Positions 28,361-35,324 of a stretch of 35,530 nucleotides of DNA are shown piece after piece; positions within the stretch are counted from its first letter, which is position 1, and the number at the start of each line of letters is the position of its first letter. A program made the translations under genes and the position numbers. Under the pieces are notes generated by a model that was given only the letters and a program-made list of their open reading frames with translations, did no database searches and was not told the origin of the DNA. This stretch comes from Helicobacter didelphidarum (GTDB taxonomy: Bacteria > Campylobacterota > Campylobacteria > Campylobacterales > Helicobacteraceae), in the NCBI RefSeq assembly GCF_003364195.1, contig NZ_NXLQ01000020.1, forward strand, positions 1 to 35,530. Direction: 5' to 3'.

Positions 28361-28807
28361 ATGAATGTGCGGATAATGAATATTCATGATTATCAAAAAG
28401 TATTGTCATTATGGAAGAGCATAGAAGGATTTTATATTCGCAGTATTGATGATTCTTTTGAGGGTATGAGTAAGTTTTTAGAAAGAAATCCAAGCACAAA
28501 TGTTGTTGCATTGCAGGGAGATGAAATCATAGGAAGCATATTGTGTGGCTATGATGGAAGATGTGCATATTTTTACCATGTATGTGTAAAAAAAGAACAT
28601 AGACATAAACAGATTGGCAAACGAATGGTGGATTTTGTGATACAAGAGTTACAGAATATTGGTGCAACACATATTAATCTTGTGGCGTTTAAAAGTAATG
28701 AGGCTGGAAATCTTTTTTGGCAAGAGCTTCATTGGACATTAAAAGAAGAATTAAATCTTTATGAATATATTTTGAATCCTAATAATATTCGTTTATTAAA
28801 TACTTAA
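28361..28807 (+). CDS. GNAT family N-acetyltransferase
   Basis: A small acetyl-CoA-dependent acetyltransferase of unknown substrate. The start is the ATG at 28361 (MNVRIMNIHDYQKVLSLW); an upstream in-frame TTG at 28349 has no support. The 148-residue protein carries GNAT motif A, VCVKKEHRHKQIGKRMVDFVI (Q/RxxGxA-like HKQIGK), a motif D beta strand (EIIGSILCGYDG) and motif B (AFKSNEAGNLFWQELHWTLKEELNLYEY). This resembles RimI/YpeA-like small GNATs. It follows lon by 62 bp and may be read through from it. Confidence 0.85.
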   Translation: MNVRIMNIHDYQKVLSLWKSIEGFYIRSIDDSFEGMSKFLERNPSTNVVALQGDEIIGSILCGYDGRCAYFYHVCVKKEHRHKQIGKRMVDFVIQELQNIGATHINLVAFKSNEAGNLFWQELHWTLKEELNLYEYILNPNNIRLLNT

Positions 28808-28877
28808 ATGTCATCTGCATATAGGAAAGAAACCAGAATACTGAATACTGCGATTATATTTTATATCAAAGGAAATA

Positions 28878-28904
28878 GTTTCTTGCCATAAATGTGCAAG
28901 AAAC
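28878..28904. terminator. 9-bp hairpin downstream of the GNAT gene
   Basis: GTTTCTTGC (28878-28886) and GCAAGAAAC (28896-28904) form a perfect stem with a 9-nt loop, 70 bp past the GNAT stop. No T run follows, so it may be a processing or pausing hairpin rather than an intrinsic terminator. Confidence 0.45.
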
Positions 28905-28980
28905 ATGTATAAGCAGACTATAAAGTATTATATAGTACTACTAGAGATACTTATATGGAGAAATTAATTCAATTTTTAAG

Positions 28981-29007
28981 AAAAAACTTTTCATGTAATG
29001 TTACATG
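28981..29007 (-). terminator. Intrinsic terminator of tRNA-Ser
   Basis: On the minus strand, 12 bases after the tRNA CCA, the palindrome CATGTAACATTACATG (28992-29007) is followed by AAAAGTTTTTT. Stem of 7 bp plus T run is a normal rho-independent terminator. Confidence 0.7.
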
Positions 29008-29018
29008 GTTAAAGTCAG

Positions 29019-29109
29019 TGGCGGACAGGGAGGGATTCGAACCCTCGGTAATCTTGCGACTACGCATCCTTAGCAGGGATGTGGTTTCAGCCAACTCACC
29101 CACCTGTCC
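29019..29109 (-). tRNA. tRNA-Ser (anticodon GCU)
   Basis: A 91-nt class II tRNA with encoded CCA. The acceptor stem GGACAGG (5' end at 29109) pairs with CCTGTCC at 29023-29029 (as read on the minus strand), with G as the discriminator base. The D arm contains GAGUUGGCUGA, the anticodon loop CUGCUAA places GCU at 29073-29075, a long variable arm follows (UGCGUAGUCGCAAGAUUACC), and the T arm has GGGUUCGAAUCCC. The long variable arm and G discriminator fit serine; it reads AGC/AGU codons. A promoter and a terminator flank it. Confidence 0.97.
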
Positions 29110-29135
29110 ATAAATGAAATATAAAGTAAGTCGTT

Positions 29136-29141
29136 ATTATA
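29136..29141 (-). promoter_or_regulatory. -10 element of tRNA-Ser
   Basis: TATAAT on the minus strand, preceded by TG, lies 27 bp before the tRNA 5' end, leaving a precursor leader of about 20 nt. Confidence 0.65.
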
Positions 29142-29571
29142 CATATTTAAAATTAAATAAAGCTTAAAAATAAATATTTTAACAATATTTATAATAGATT
29201 GTTTGATTATTATTCAATTGCTTTTATAGAGGAATAAGAATAAGTGTGGTTGTCAAAAACGAAATGATGTTTTTAGAATCTTTTGTAATATGAAACTCTT
29301 ACGAAAATTACATAATCAAAAGAGTGGTGTTTTGTAGGGTAAAACATTAGGTTTCATATAATCCAAACCTATTTTATAAAATAGTAAATATTTTTAAAAT
29401 AAATAATATTTAGTAAAATAAATAGATAAAATATAAAATATTTTTCCTCAAATAAAATCACAATAATATTCAATCTTTAACTTATACAATTATCAATGTT
29501 TCAATAATAAACAACAAAAAATATTTGTCGTAATTTGAATAAAATTAATCAAAATGTAAGCATAAAAGATG

Positions 29572-29593
29572 AATAATATTCATAGATATTATT
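29572..29593. promoter_or_regulatory. Operator-like dyad AATAATAT-N6-ATATTATT upstream of the deaminase
   Basis: Perfect 8-bp arms (29572-29579 and 29586-29593) end 21 bp before the ATG and overlap the -35/spacer of a possible -10 box (TATAAAAT, about 29594-29601). The AATAAT/ATTATT content resembles Helicobacter Fur- or NikR-type boxes, which are also AT-rich dyads. Which regulator, if any, binds is inference. Confidence 0.45.
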
Positions 29594-29614
29594 TATAAAA
29601 TAAAGAACAATGTC

Positions 29615-30394
29615 ATGAGAAAAAATATACTTTATTTCATTTTAACTTTATTTTTTCTAAGTGGTCTTTATGCAACATCACTACCAGAAGATAATGTTGT
29701 CTCTGGAGTAATTTACGAAAAGATAGATACTGTGAGTGCTGAAGTAGATCACATTTATCCTATGCTTGCTCTAGCTATTGTTTATAAGGATTGGCAGGAG
29801 AAAAATATGTTAAATAAACAAGGACATAACATAGGTTTGGTTATTGTTGATGAAAATAATATGCCAGTTTTTTGGGTTAGAAATTCAGTTCATGCCACAC
29901 ATAATGGGACGCAACATGGTGAGGTGAGACTTGTAAGTAATCTCTTAAATTGTGAAGGCTTTAACAAATATTTAGATAAATATACTTTATATACTACTTT
30001 AGAACCATGTATTATGTGTGCGGGTATGCTTTCTATGGTGCAAATTCCTAAAGTTGTTTATGCCCAAAAAGATCTTAGTTGTGGAAACACCCAAGAAATC
30101 ATATCGACAGCAAAATATCCAAGATATTACAAGGCTTTTACGGTAGAAAATGGGTATAAAAAAGATTTAGAAGAATGTTTTGAACAATATAAAATCTGCA
30201 AAAATGATTCAATTACAGATTTCCTTGTTAACGATAGTGCAAAAGAAATTTTTAGAAAAGCTTCAAATGACCTACAAGACTATAAAGTGAAATTTAAAGA
30301 GAATCGGAGAGTGATAAAAGTAGCACAAGAGTTTTTGCAAAATATCCAGACTAAAGATAACCTTGATGTTCTTCAATGTCCTAAGAATATGTAA
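29615..30394 (+). CDS. Signal-peptide-bearing TadA/CDD-like nucleoside or base deaminase
   Basis: The 259-residue product opens with a clear Sec signal peptide (MRKNILYFILTLFFLSGLYA, cut after A20). The zinc deaminase core follows: NIGLVIVDENNMPVFWVRN (core strands), H101-x-E103 in QHGEVRLVSNLL, and P131-C132-x-x-C135 in TTLEPCIMCAGM, then IPKVVYAQKD. These motifs closely follow TadA/guanine-deaminase-type enzymes that deaminate adenine, guanine or cytosine rings, but those are cytoplasmic. A helical C-terminal extension (about 165-259) has extra cysteines. Export predicts action in the periplasm or outside: nucleobase/nucleoside salvage or an effector-like role are both possible. The substrate is unknown. 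The cystatin-like gene follows after 91 bp. Confidence 0.82.
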   Translation: MRKNILYFILTLFFLSGLYATSLPEDNVVSGVIYEKIDTVSAEVDHIYPMLALAIVYKDWQEKNMLNKQGHNIGLVIVDENNMPVFWVRNSVHATHNGTQHGEVRLVSNLLNCEGFNKYLDKYTLYTTLEPCIMCAGMLSMVQIPKVVYAQKDLSCGNTQEIISTAKYPRYYKAFTVENGYKKDLEECFEQYKICKNDSITDFLVNDSAKEIFRKASNDLQDYKVKFKENRRVIKVAQEFLQNIQTKDNLDVLQCPKNM

Positions 30395-30485
30395 ATCTTA
30401 ATTAAGAAAGGAGGAAAAGTTAGTTATTGCTTTAAAATATTGTTTAAGTTTAAAAATCTAAATACCAAGTAGAAGGGAGAATATT

Positions 30486-31088
30486 ATGTTAAACACTGTA
30501 AAATTAGGCGGATGGACAAGCAATGAAAAACCATTTGAAATTAGTAAAGAAGCAAAACAAGCATTTGATGGTGCAACAAACAATGTGTTTGGAGTTAGAT
30601 ATGAACTTATGCTCCATCTCGGAACCCAAATTGTTGCAGGGAGAAATTATGCTTTTATTTGTAGAAGTGAAAGTACCACTTTAAATCCCAAGGCATCTTA
30701 TGTGCTTATGATTGTTTATGCAAGCTTGGGTGAATGTGAAAAAGTAAAATATCAAATTGCCAAGATTAAAAAATTAGTTAAACAAAAACCCAAAGCACAT
30801 ATTTGTGGCGGAATTGTTGTGACTAAAGCTGATCAAGCTTTAATTAAACAGCTTGACTGTATAGAAGCCAATCATATTTTGAGTTCTTTTGAAAATGCTT
30901 TTAAAAATATGAAAGGTGTTTCCTATAGTCCAGAGCTTTATGTAGCTCATCAAGTAACACAAGGTATTAATTACCATATTATTGCCAAAGCAACATTAGC
31001 CGGAACAAATGAAGTTTTAGGTTTTAGATATGTTGTATTTAATAGTTTTATGGATGAGAATACAATTATTAGCATTAAACATATTTAA
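30486..31088 (+). CDS. Two-domain cystatin-like protein
   Basis: The 200-residue protein looks like two cystatin folds in tandem. Domain 1 has an N-terminal GGW (8-10), a long helix (EISKEAKQAFDGA), GVRYELMLHLGT and the inhibitory-loop-like QIVAGRNYAFI (48-58; cystatin consensus QVVAG-NY). Domain 2 repeats this: ILSSFENAFKNMKGVSYSPELYVAHQVTQGINYHIIAKATL (131-171), with the degenerate loop QVTQG at 156-160. Cystatins inhibit papain-like cysteine proteases; whether this protein does so is unknown. There is no signal peptide, so it is predicted cytoplasmic. AGAAGGGAG precedes the ATG. A terminator-like hairpin follows, and the deaminase gene is upstream. Confidence 0.72.
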   Translation: MLNTVKLGGWTSNEKPFEISKEAKQAFDGATNNVFGVRYELMLHLGTQIVAGRNYAFICRSESTTLNPKASYVLMIVYASLGECEKVKYQIAKIKKLVKQKPKAHICGGIVVTKADQALIKQLDCIEANHILSSFENAFKNMKGVSYSPELYVAHQVTQGINYHIIAKATLAGTNEVLGFRYVVFNSFMDENTIISIKHI

Positions 31089-31113
31089 ATATGTAAGTTT
31101 ATAAAAGACTAGG

Positions 31114-31150
31114 AGCTAAAGATAGAAAATTTCATTTCATCTTTAGCTTT
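31114..31150 (+). terminator. Terminator-like hairpin after the cystatin-like gene
   Basis: AGCTAAAGAT (31114-31123) and ATCTTTAGCT (31139-31148) are perfect 10-bp arms about a 15-nt loop, followed by TT and a T-rich stretch, 26 bp beyond the stop. Confidence 0.6.
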
Positions 31151-31443
31151 GATAATTTAGTATATTTTTATTATTTTAAAATATGACTGATATAAAAGCT
31201 CTGATACATTTTTAGTGCCTCTGTAATACACACAAGCTAGAATATATATCAAATGATAACCTTAACACCCAACATAACCCTTTTAAACTACCTATATAAC
31301 GCTATTTCATACGCCCTAAAAAATAAGCTAAATTTGTATTTGTGTATAGTTTCATATTCTACAAGACAAAAAAGCATATTTTATAAGAATATATAAAGCG
31401 ATAAATAGGGGTTTTAGTGGGGCGGGGTTAGTGTTGACCTTTT

Positions 31444-31460
31444 AGTTTAAAAGTTAAACT
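31444..31460. promoter_or_regulatory. Dyad AGTTTAA-N3-TTAAACT
   Basis: A perfect 7-bp-arm inverted repeat next to TTGACC (31434-31439) and upstream of TATACA (31460-31465). It could be an operator or a hairpin; nothing downstream on the plus strand is a clear gene. Confidence 0.35.
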
Positions 31461-31491
31461 ATACAGTATTAGGAGTTTATTTTTTGATGGG

Positions 31492-31521
31492 AAAATTCAA
31501 GCATGAATATGCTTGAATTTT
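31492..31521 (-). terminator. Strong 13-bp hairpin terminator of the FliS co-chaperone gene
   Basis: AAAATTCAAGCAT (31492-31504) and ATGCTTGAATTTT (31509-31521) are perfect arms with a 4-nt loop, 20 bp past the minus-strand stop at 31541. Its A/T flanks allow termination in both directions. Confidence 0.8.
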
Positions 31522-31540
31522 GTATTCAACTATTTGATTA

Positions 31541-32107
31541 TTAAAAATTACCAATTTTTAATGCTTCACCAATCGTCTTGCCTCGAAGATTTCCAATTGA
31601 TACATCGGTCATAGATGGGCTAGTGTCACTTAATGCACGAATAGCTTCCATACAAGCTTTGATTTCTTCCTTTTTTGAATCTATATATTGGTTTAAGGCA
31701 ACAAAATCCTTTTTTTCTACAAATGGAAGTGGGCTTGCCATCTCAAAAACTACATTACGATTTCCCATAGAAGCACTTAGCTCTGTATCAAAAAGTTCTC
31801 TATCAACAAATTTTGTATTTGCGATTAAATCTTTAGCTTGAGAAATAAGAATTTCGCTCATATTTACATTGGCTGGATTTGTTGGATCCTCTTCTAAACT
31901 AAATTCAATTTTTGCAACAATCACTTGTAGCTTGTTAAGTTTGGAGCTTAAGATTTGCAAACAACCCACAAGCTCGTTTGCCGCTTTAATGCCCTCACCA
32001 AAACGATGTGTTTGAATCTTGCTTTGTTTTGTGGCATTTAACATAATCTCTTCTATATTATCTAAACCATTCAAGTGCTTCTTAAAAGTCTGTAACATTC
32101 TATCCAT
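31541..32107 (-). CDS. Flagellar FliS export co-chaperone (HP1076-like)
   Basis: The 188-residue helical cytoplasmic protein resembles H. pylori HP1076, a four-helix-bundle partner that binds and stabilises the flagellin chaperone FliS. Matching segments, from memory, are the N-terminal LQTFKKHLNGLDN, ELVGCLQILSSKLNKL, TKFVDRELFDTELSASMGN and the C-terminal NLRGKTIGEALKIGNF. It is the only gene here with a convincing sigma-54 promoter, which agrees with a mid-class flagellar gene. AAGGA lies six bases ahead of the ATG. A strong terminator makes it a single-gene unit. Confidence 0.75.
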   Translation of the reverse strand: MDRMLQTFKKHLNGLDNIEEIMLNATKQSKIQTHRFGEGIKAANELVGCLQILSSKLNKLQVIVAKIEFSLEEDPTNPANVNMSEILISQAKDLIANTKFVDRELFDTELSASMGNRNVVFEMASPLPFVEKKDFVALNQYIDSKKEEIKACMEAIRALSDTSPSMTDVSIGNLRGKTIGEALKIGNF

Positions 32108-32141
32108 GATCGATCCTTGCTATGAAATTTTGTTACTAAAA

Positions 32142-32157
32142 AGCAAATAATATACCA
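32142..32157 (-). promoter_or_regulatory. Sigma-54 (RpoN) promoter of the FliS co-chaperone gene
   Basis: On the minus strand TGGTATATTATTTGCT has the obligatory GG-N10-GC spacing (GG at 32155-32156, GC at 32143-32144) and the TTTGCT -12 element; consensus is TGGCAC-N5-TTGCW. Transcription would start near 32132, leaving about 25 nt before the ATG at 32107. Confidence 0.72.
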
Positions 32158-32267
32158 TTCAATTTACTTAGTGTAATATTTTAAAATCGGTATATTTTTA
32201 AATTTTTAAAGGAAAAATCAAAGAATCTAGAAAGACTTTATGCTTATTATTTTTTATAGATAATAGA

Positions 32268-33686
32268 TTACTGTGCATTCTGTTGTTGTATTTTTTTGAT
32301 AATATTGGTTGTGCTTTTATCGTCTATAAAATCAATTAATTTGACTGATTGTGCATATTCTGATCCAATAACTTTCTTATCTGCATAATCACCTCCTTTT
32401 ACAAGAACATTTGGACGAATTTGTGCAATTAGATTCTCTGGAGTATCATCTTCGAAAAGAATAATATAATCTACGCATGTGAGTCCCGCCAAAATAAATG
32501 CTCTATCTTGCTGGGGATTAATTGGACGAAAGTCCCCCTTTAATCGTTGCACAGACGAATCACTATTGAGTCCAACGATTAAAATATCACCCAATTTACG
32601 AGCTTCCTCAAGATACTTGACATGTCCATAGTGCAAAATATCAAAACAACCATTTGTAAAAACTACTTTTTTGTTTTTAATAATCTTGTCAATATCATCA
32701 ATATCTACAATAATTTTAGATTCTATATCGTGTACCAGAGGATGTGATTTGAGTACTTCTTCAATCTCATCAAGAGTTGCGGTAGCACTACCAATTTTCC
32801 CAATTACAACTGCTGCTGCAGCATTTGCGAATGCAGTAGCATCATCAAGAGTTTTTCTCTGTGCTAACTGCAATGCCAACGCAGCAATCACGGTATCTCC
32901 AGCACCACTTACATCATACACTTCTTTTGCAATTGTAGGCTTTTTATGAAATATACCATTATCGAGATAACCTATACCATCTTCACTTAAAGTAATTAAT
33001 GGATACCGAACATGATATGTTTTCTGTAATTTATTCAGGGCATCATGCAGAGTTTTATCATTATGAATTGTGATATGTGTTGCTTCCATCGCCTCTTTTT
33101 TATTGGGAGTTAATAATGTAGCATTTTTATATTTACTATAATCATTTCCTTTTGGGTCACATAATACTGGAATATCAAAGCTTAATGCAAGTTTGATAAG
33201 TTTTTGTGTAAAGCCACCACTTAATACACCCTTTAGGTAATCGCTTAAAATCATGCAATGATATTTTGTAATATTGCTTTGTATGGAATCAAACATTTCT
33301 TCATAGATTTCATGTTCGAGATTCCCAGTACTCTCCTTATCTATGCGTAGCATTTGATGTTTTGATGACATGATACGTGTTTTTGTAGTTGTTGGTCTAT
33401 TTGATTTGTAGCAATGCGATTCTATTCCTTTGTTGAGTAAAAAATCATGCAGTAAAGAACCCTCCATATCGTTTCCAACAACACCATAAATTGTTGCTTT
33501 TGCATTCATTGCAATGAGATTATTTGCAACATTACATGCACCACCAAGATTAAAACTTTCTTTTTCTACTCTTACCACAGGTACAGGAGCTTCTGGAGAA
33601 AGTTTATGTGCATTTCCCCAAATATATTTGTCAAGTATCAAATCTCCTATGATAATGGCGTGAATTGTGCGGTTTTGTGCTACCAT
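32268..33686 (-). CDS. hldE: Bifunctional heptose-7-phosphate kinase / heptose-1-phosphate adenylyltransferase
   Basis: HldE makes heptose-1,7-bisphosphate and later ADP-heptose, for the LPS core. The 472 residues comprise a PfkB/ribokinase domain (1 to about 315) with the GGACNVANNL segment (48-57) and anion-hole GAGDT at 261-265, and a nucleotidyltransferase domain (about 340-472) with NGCFDILHYGHVKYL, the HYGH motif at 352-355. Its ATG overlaps the end of hldD by 7 bp, so translation is probably coupled. The pathway's intermediates heptose-bisphosphate and ADP-heptose are known ALPK1 agonists in H. pylori infection. Confidence 0.97.
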   Translation of the reverse strand: MVAQNRTIHAIIIGDLILDKYIWGNAHKLSPEAPVPVVRVEKESFNLGGACNVANNLIAMNAKATIYGVVGNDMEGSLLHDFLLNKGIESHCYKSNRPTTTKTRIMSSKHQMLRIDKESTGNLEHEIYEEMFDSIQSNITKYHCMILSDYLKGVLSGGFTQKLIKLALSFDIPVLCDPKGNDYSKYKNATLLTPNKKEAMEATHITIHNDKTLHDALNKLQKTYHVRYPLITLSEDGIGYLDNGIFHKKPTIAKEVYDVSGAGDTVIAALALQLAQRKTLDDATAFANAAAAVVIGKIGSATATLDEIEEVLKSHPLVHDIESKIIVDIDDIDKIIKNKKVVFTNGCFDILHYGHVKYLEEARKLGDILIVGLNSDSSVQRLKGDFRPINPQQDRAFILAGLTCVDYIILFEDDTPENLIAQIRPNVLVKGGDYADKKVIGSEYAQSVKLIDFIDDKSTTNIIKKIQQQNAQ

Positions 33687-34933
33687 GTTTTCCTTCCTTC
33701 TTGAATATCTTGATAAATTTTTTGAATATGGGGCATATAGTCTTTTATCCCTGCTTCAAGCGTATAAAGCGGTTTGTAGTTTGGCAAAAAATTATTAGAA
33801 TCAGCTAAAGTATGATTCTGAAAAAATGGATATAAATTTTTAATATATTGAACTCCAAAGTTTTTATTTAATTCTTTTTTTAAAATTTCAATAATATCAT
33901 TATAACTTCGTGATACACCATATCCAACATTATAAATTGCACCATATTGTAGCCAATCTTCCATAATCTTTTTTGATTTTTCTTTAAAATGTTCCCCAAA
34001 TAACTTTCTCAATATCACATCATGTATCGGCGGTTCTTTTGGCATACTAGCATCATTAAAAGTTTTATGAACTCTCTGCCATTCTAATACATGTTTCGTG
34101 TTATCTCGTAATCCATAAGTCAAATAAATTAATTCTAGTGCTTTTATGTTTGCTGCAACCACATCTTCAATATAAACAAAATCTCTTTGTTGTTCACCAA
34201 ATTCAAAAAGTTTTACTTCATTATTGAGCAATGCTTGCAAGGAGAGTTGCAGAATCATTGATGAAGTCTTATGTTTATAAAACTCATTTTTACCATATAC
34301 ATTGAAATATCGTAATCCAATCAATCCTATGCCCTTATCTTGCATACTTTTTTGCAAACGACGATTTTCTTTATCCATACAGAGTTTTGAAAACCCATAA
34401 ATATTTTCTGGAAATTCTCCTTTTCCCACACTATTTGGAATCTCTGTAACACCATAAGTTGCTGCAGAACTCGCATAAATAATATGTGCTTCATGTCGCA
34501 TAGCTAACTTTATAATCTCTTGAAACGCACTGAAATTGACACGCAAAATATGTTGCATATCCATGCAAGTTGTATCAGAAACCGCAGCTTCATGGAAAAT
34601 AAAATCAATCTTATCATATTTATGATGTAACCTATTCATATCATGAGTATTTGTAATATTGAAGGGTAGAATTTCAACATTATCAAACAAAGAAATATTC
34701 TTAAAGTGTCCGAGTGTCATTGGGTTACCATTTGGAAATTGTAAGGAATCCCGAAAATAATCAAGTGCTAAGATTCTGCATTTTGGGTGATTGTAGGCAA
34801 AATACTCCACTAAATTGCTACCAATAAATCCTGCTGCACCTGTAACTAATATTGTTTTTGAATCAAGATGTAACGAATCATATTTTCTTGAATGTTTTTG
34901 TTGTGTATCTTGAACCTCAAGTGAAGATTGCAT
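33680..34933 (-). CDS. hldD: ADP-L-glycero-D-manno-heptose 6-epimerase, enlarged
   Basis: HldD epimerises ADP-D-glycero- to ADP-L-glycero-manno-heptose, the last step of the precursor route. It has the Rossmann GAAGFIG at 32-38, the YGFSK catalytic pair (Y179, K183), the S/T-rich ASSAATYG strand, RYFNVYG and RDFVYIEDV. At 417 residues it is about 85-100 longer than usual: a 25-residue polar N-terminal extension, and an insertion of about 60 residues (about 269-331) between the DVVAANIKALE helix and IYNVGYG. GAGG six bases ahead of the ATG at 34933 makes the long N-terminus credible. Confidence 0.93.
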   Translation of the reverse strand: MQSSLEVQDTQQKHSRKYDSLHLDSKTILVTGAAGFIGSNLVEYFAYNHPKCRILALDYFRDSLQFPNGNPMTLGHFKNISLFDNVEILPFNITNTHDMNRLHHKYDKIDFIFHEAAVSDTTCMDMQHILRVNFSAFQEIIKLAMRHEAHIIYASSAATYGVTEIPNSVGKGEFPENIYGFSKLCMDKENRRLQKSMQDKGIGLIGLRYFNVYGKNEFYKHKTSSMILQLSLQALLNNEVKLFEFGEQQRDFVYIEDVVAANIKALELIYLTYGLRDNTKHVLEWQRVHKTFNDASMPKEPPIHDVILRKLFGEHFKEKSKKIMEDWLQYGAIYNVGYGVSRSYNDIIEILKKELNKNFGVQYIKNLYPFFQNHTLADSNNFLPNYKPLYTLEAGIKDYMPHIQKIYQDIQEGRKTW

Positions 34934-35302
34934 ATTTACCTCGTATGTTTGTGCAAATTAAAAATACTTAATGTATGATTCTAGCATTTTTTTTGTATTT
35001 ATGGTTTTTTAATTTATATATTTATACTTAAGTTTAATGTTAAGCAAGTTTCGTTTAATGTTAATTTTAAGAGTTTTATTTTACTTGATGTTGTGATTCT
35101 AAAAAAAGAAACTATCCCTTATCAGTAATAATTAAGAAAGAATTTCTAAGGTATGATAAGCACAGATTAACTTAAATCATCAGGAACAATTAAAGAAAAT
35201 TTTTCTTTTATAGCAAAGGAATATAATTTTCATAACAAATTAAACAAAATACTAATATATTTTGTTTGTGGTGCAGAGTGGAATCAACCAAATCTTCAAA
35301 AC
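34934..35302. other. Region upstream of hldD, with a possible truncated ORF before the poly-G tract
   Basis: AT-rich. On the plus strand the frame beginning after a TAA at 35168-35170 stays open for 47 codons into the G run (LKSSGTIKENFSFIAKEY...). It has no ATG or GTG at a sensible place, so it is either a start-less fragment of a contingency gene or chance. No other gene is seen. Confidence 0.3.
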
Positions 35303-35324
35303 AAAAAAAAAGGGGGGGGGGGGG
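35303..35324. repeat. A9-G13 homopolymer tract
   Basis: Nine As (35303-35311) directly followed by thirteen Gs (35312-35324). Long G runs of this kind are slipped-strand contingency tracts in Helicobacter, and also common assembly breakpoints. Confidence 0.85.

Larger units (their letters stand above)
29110..29614. other. 505-bp AT-rich intergenic region
   Basis: It contains the tRNA-Ser promoter at its left end and the deaminase promoter/operator region at its right end (29572-29600). The middle, about 29150-29560, is extremely AT-rich and I see no gene or clear element in it. Confidence 0.5.
31089..31540. other. 452-bp intergenic region with hairpins and a G-rich patch
   Basis: Contents from left: a 10-bp-stem hairpin after the cystatin-like gene (31114-31148), an AT-rich middle, three GGGG runs (31408-31411, 31419-31422, 31424-31427), TTGACC at 31434, the dyad AGTTTAA-AAG-TTAAACT at 31444-31460, an AGGAG at 31471, and the strong hairpin at 31492-31521. 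No gene is supported; a nine-codon ORF (ATG at 31487) overlaps the last hairpin. Confidence 0.5.

Noticed and set aside
31408-31427. G-quadruplex in the FliS co-chaperone downstream region
   Set aside because: Only three GGGG runs are present close together; a fourth is missing, so an intramolecular four-run quadruplex is not supported.
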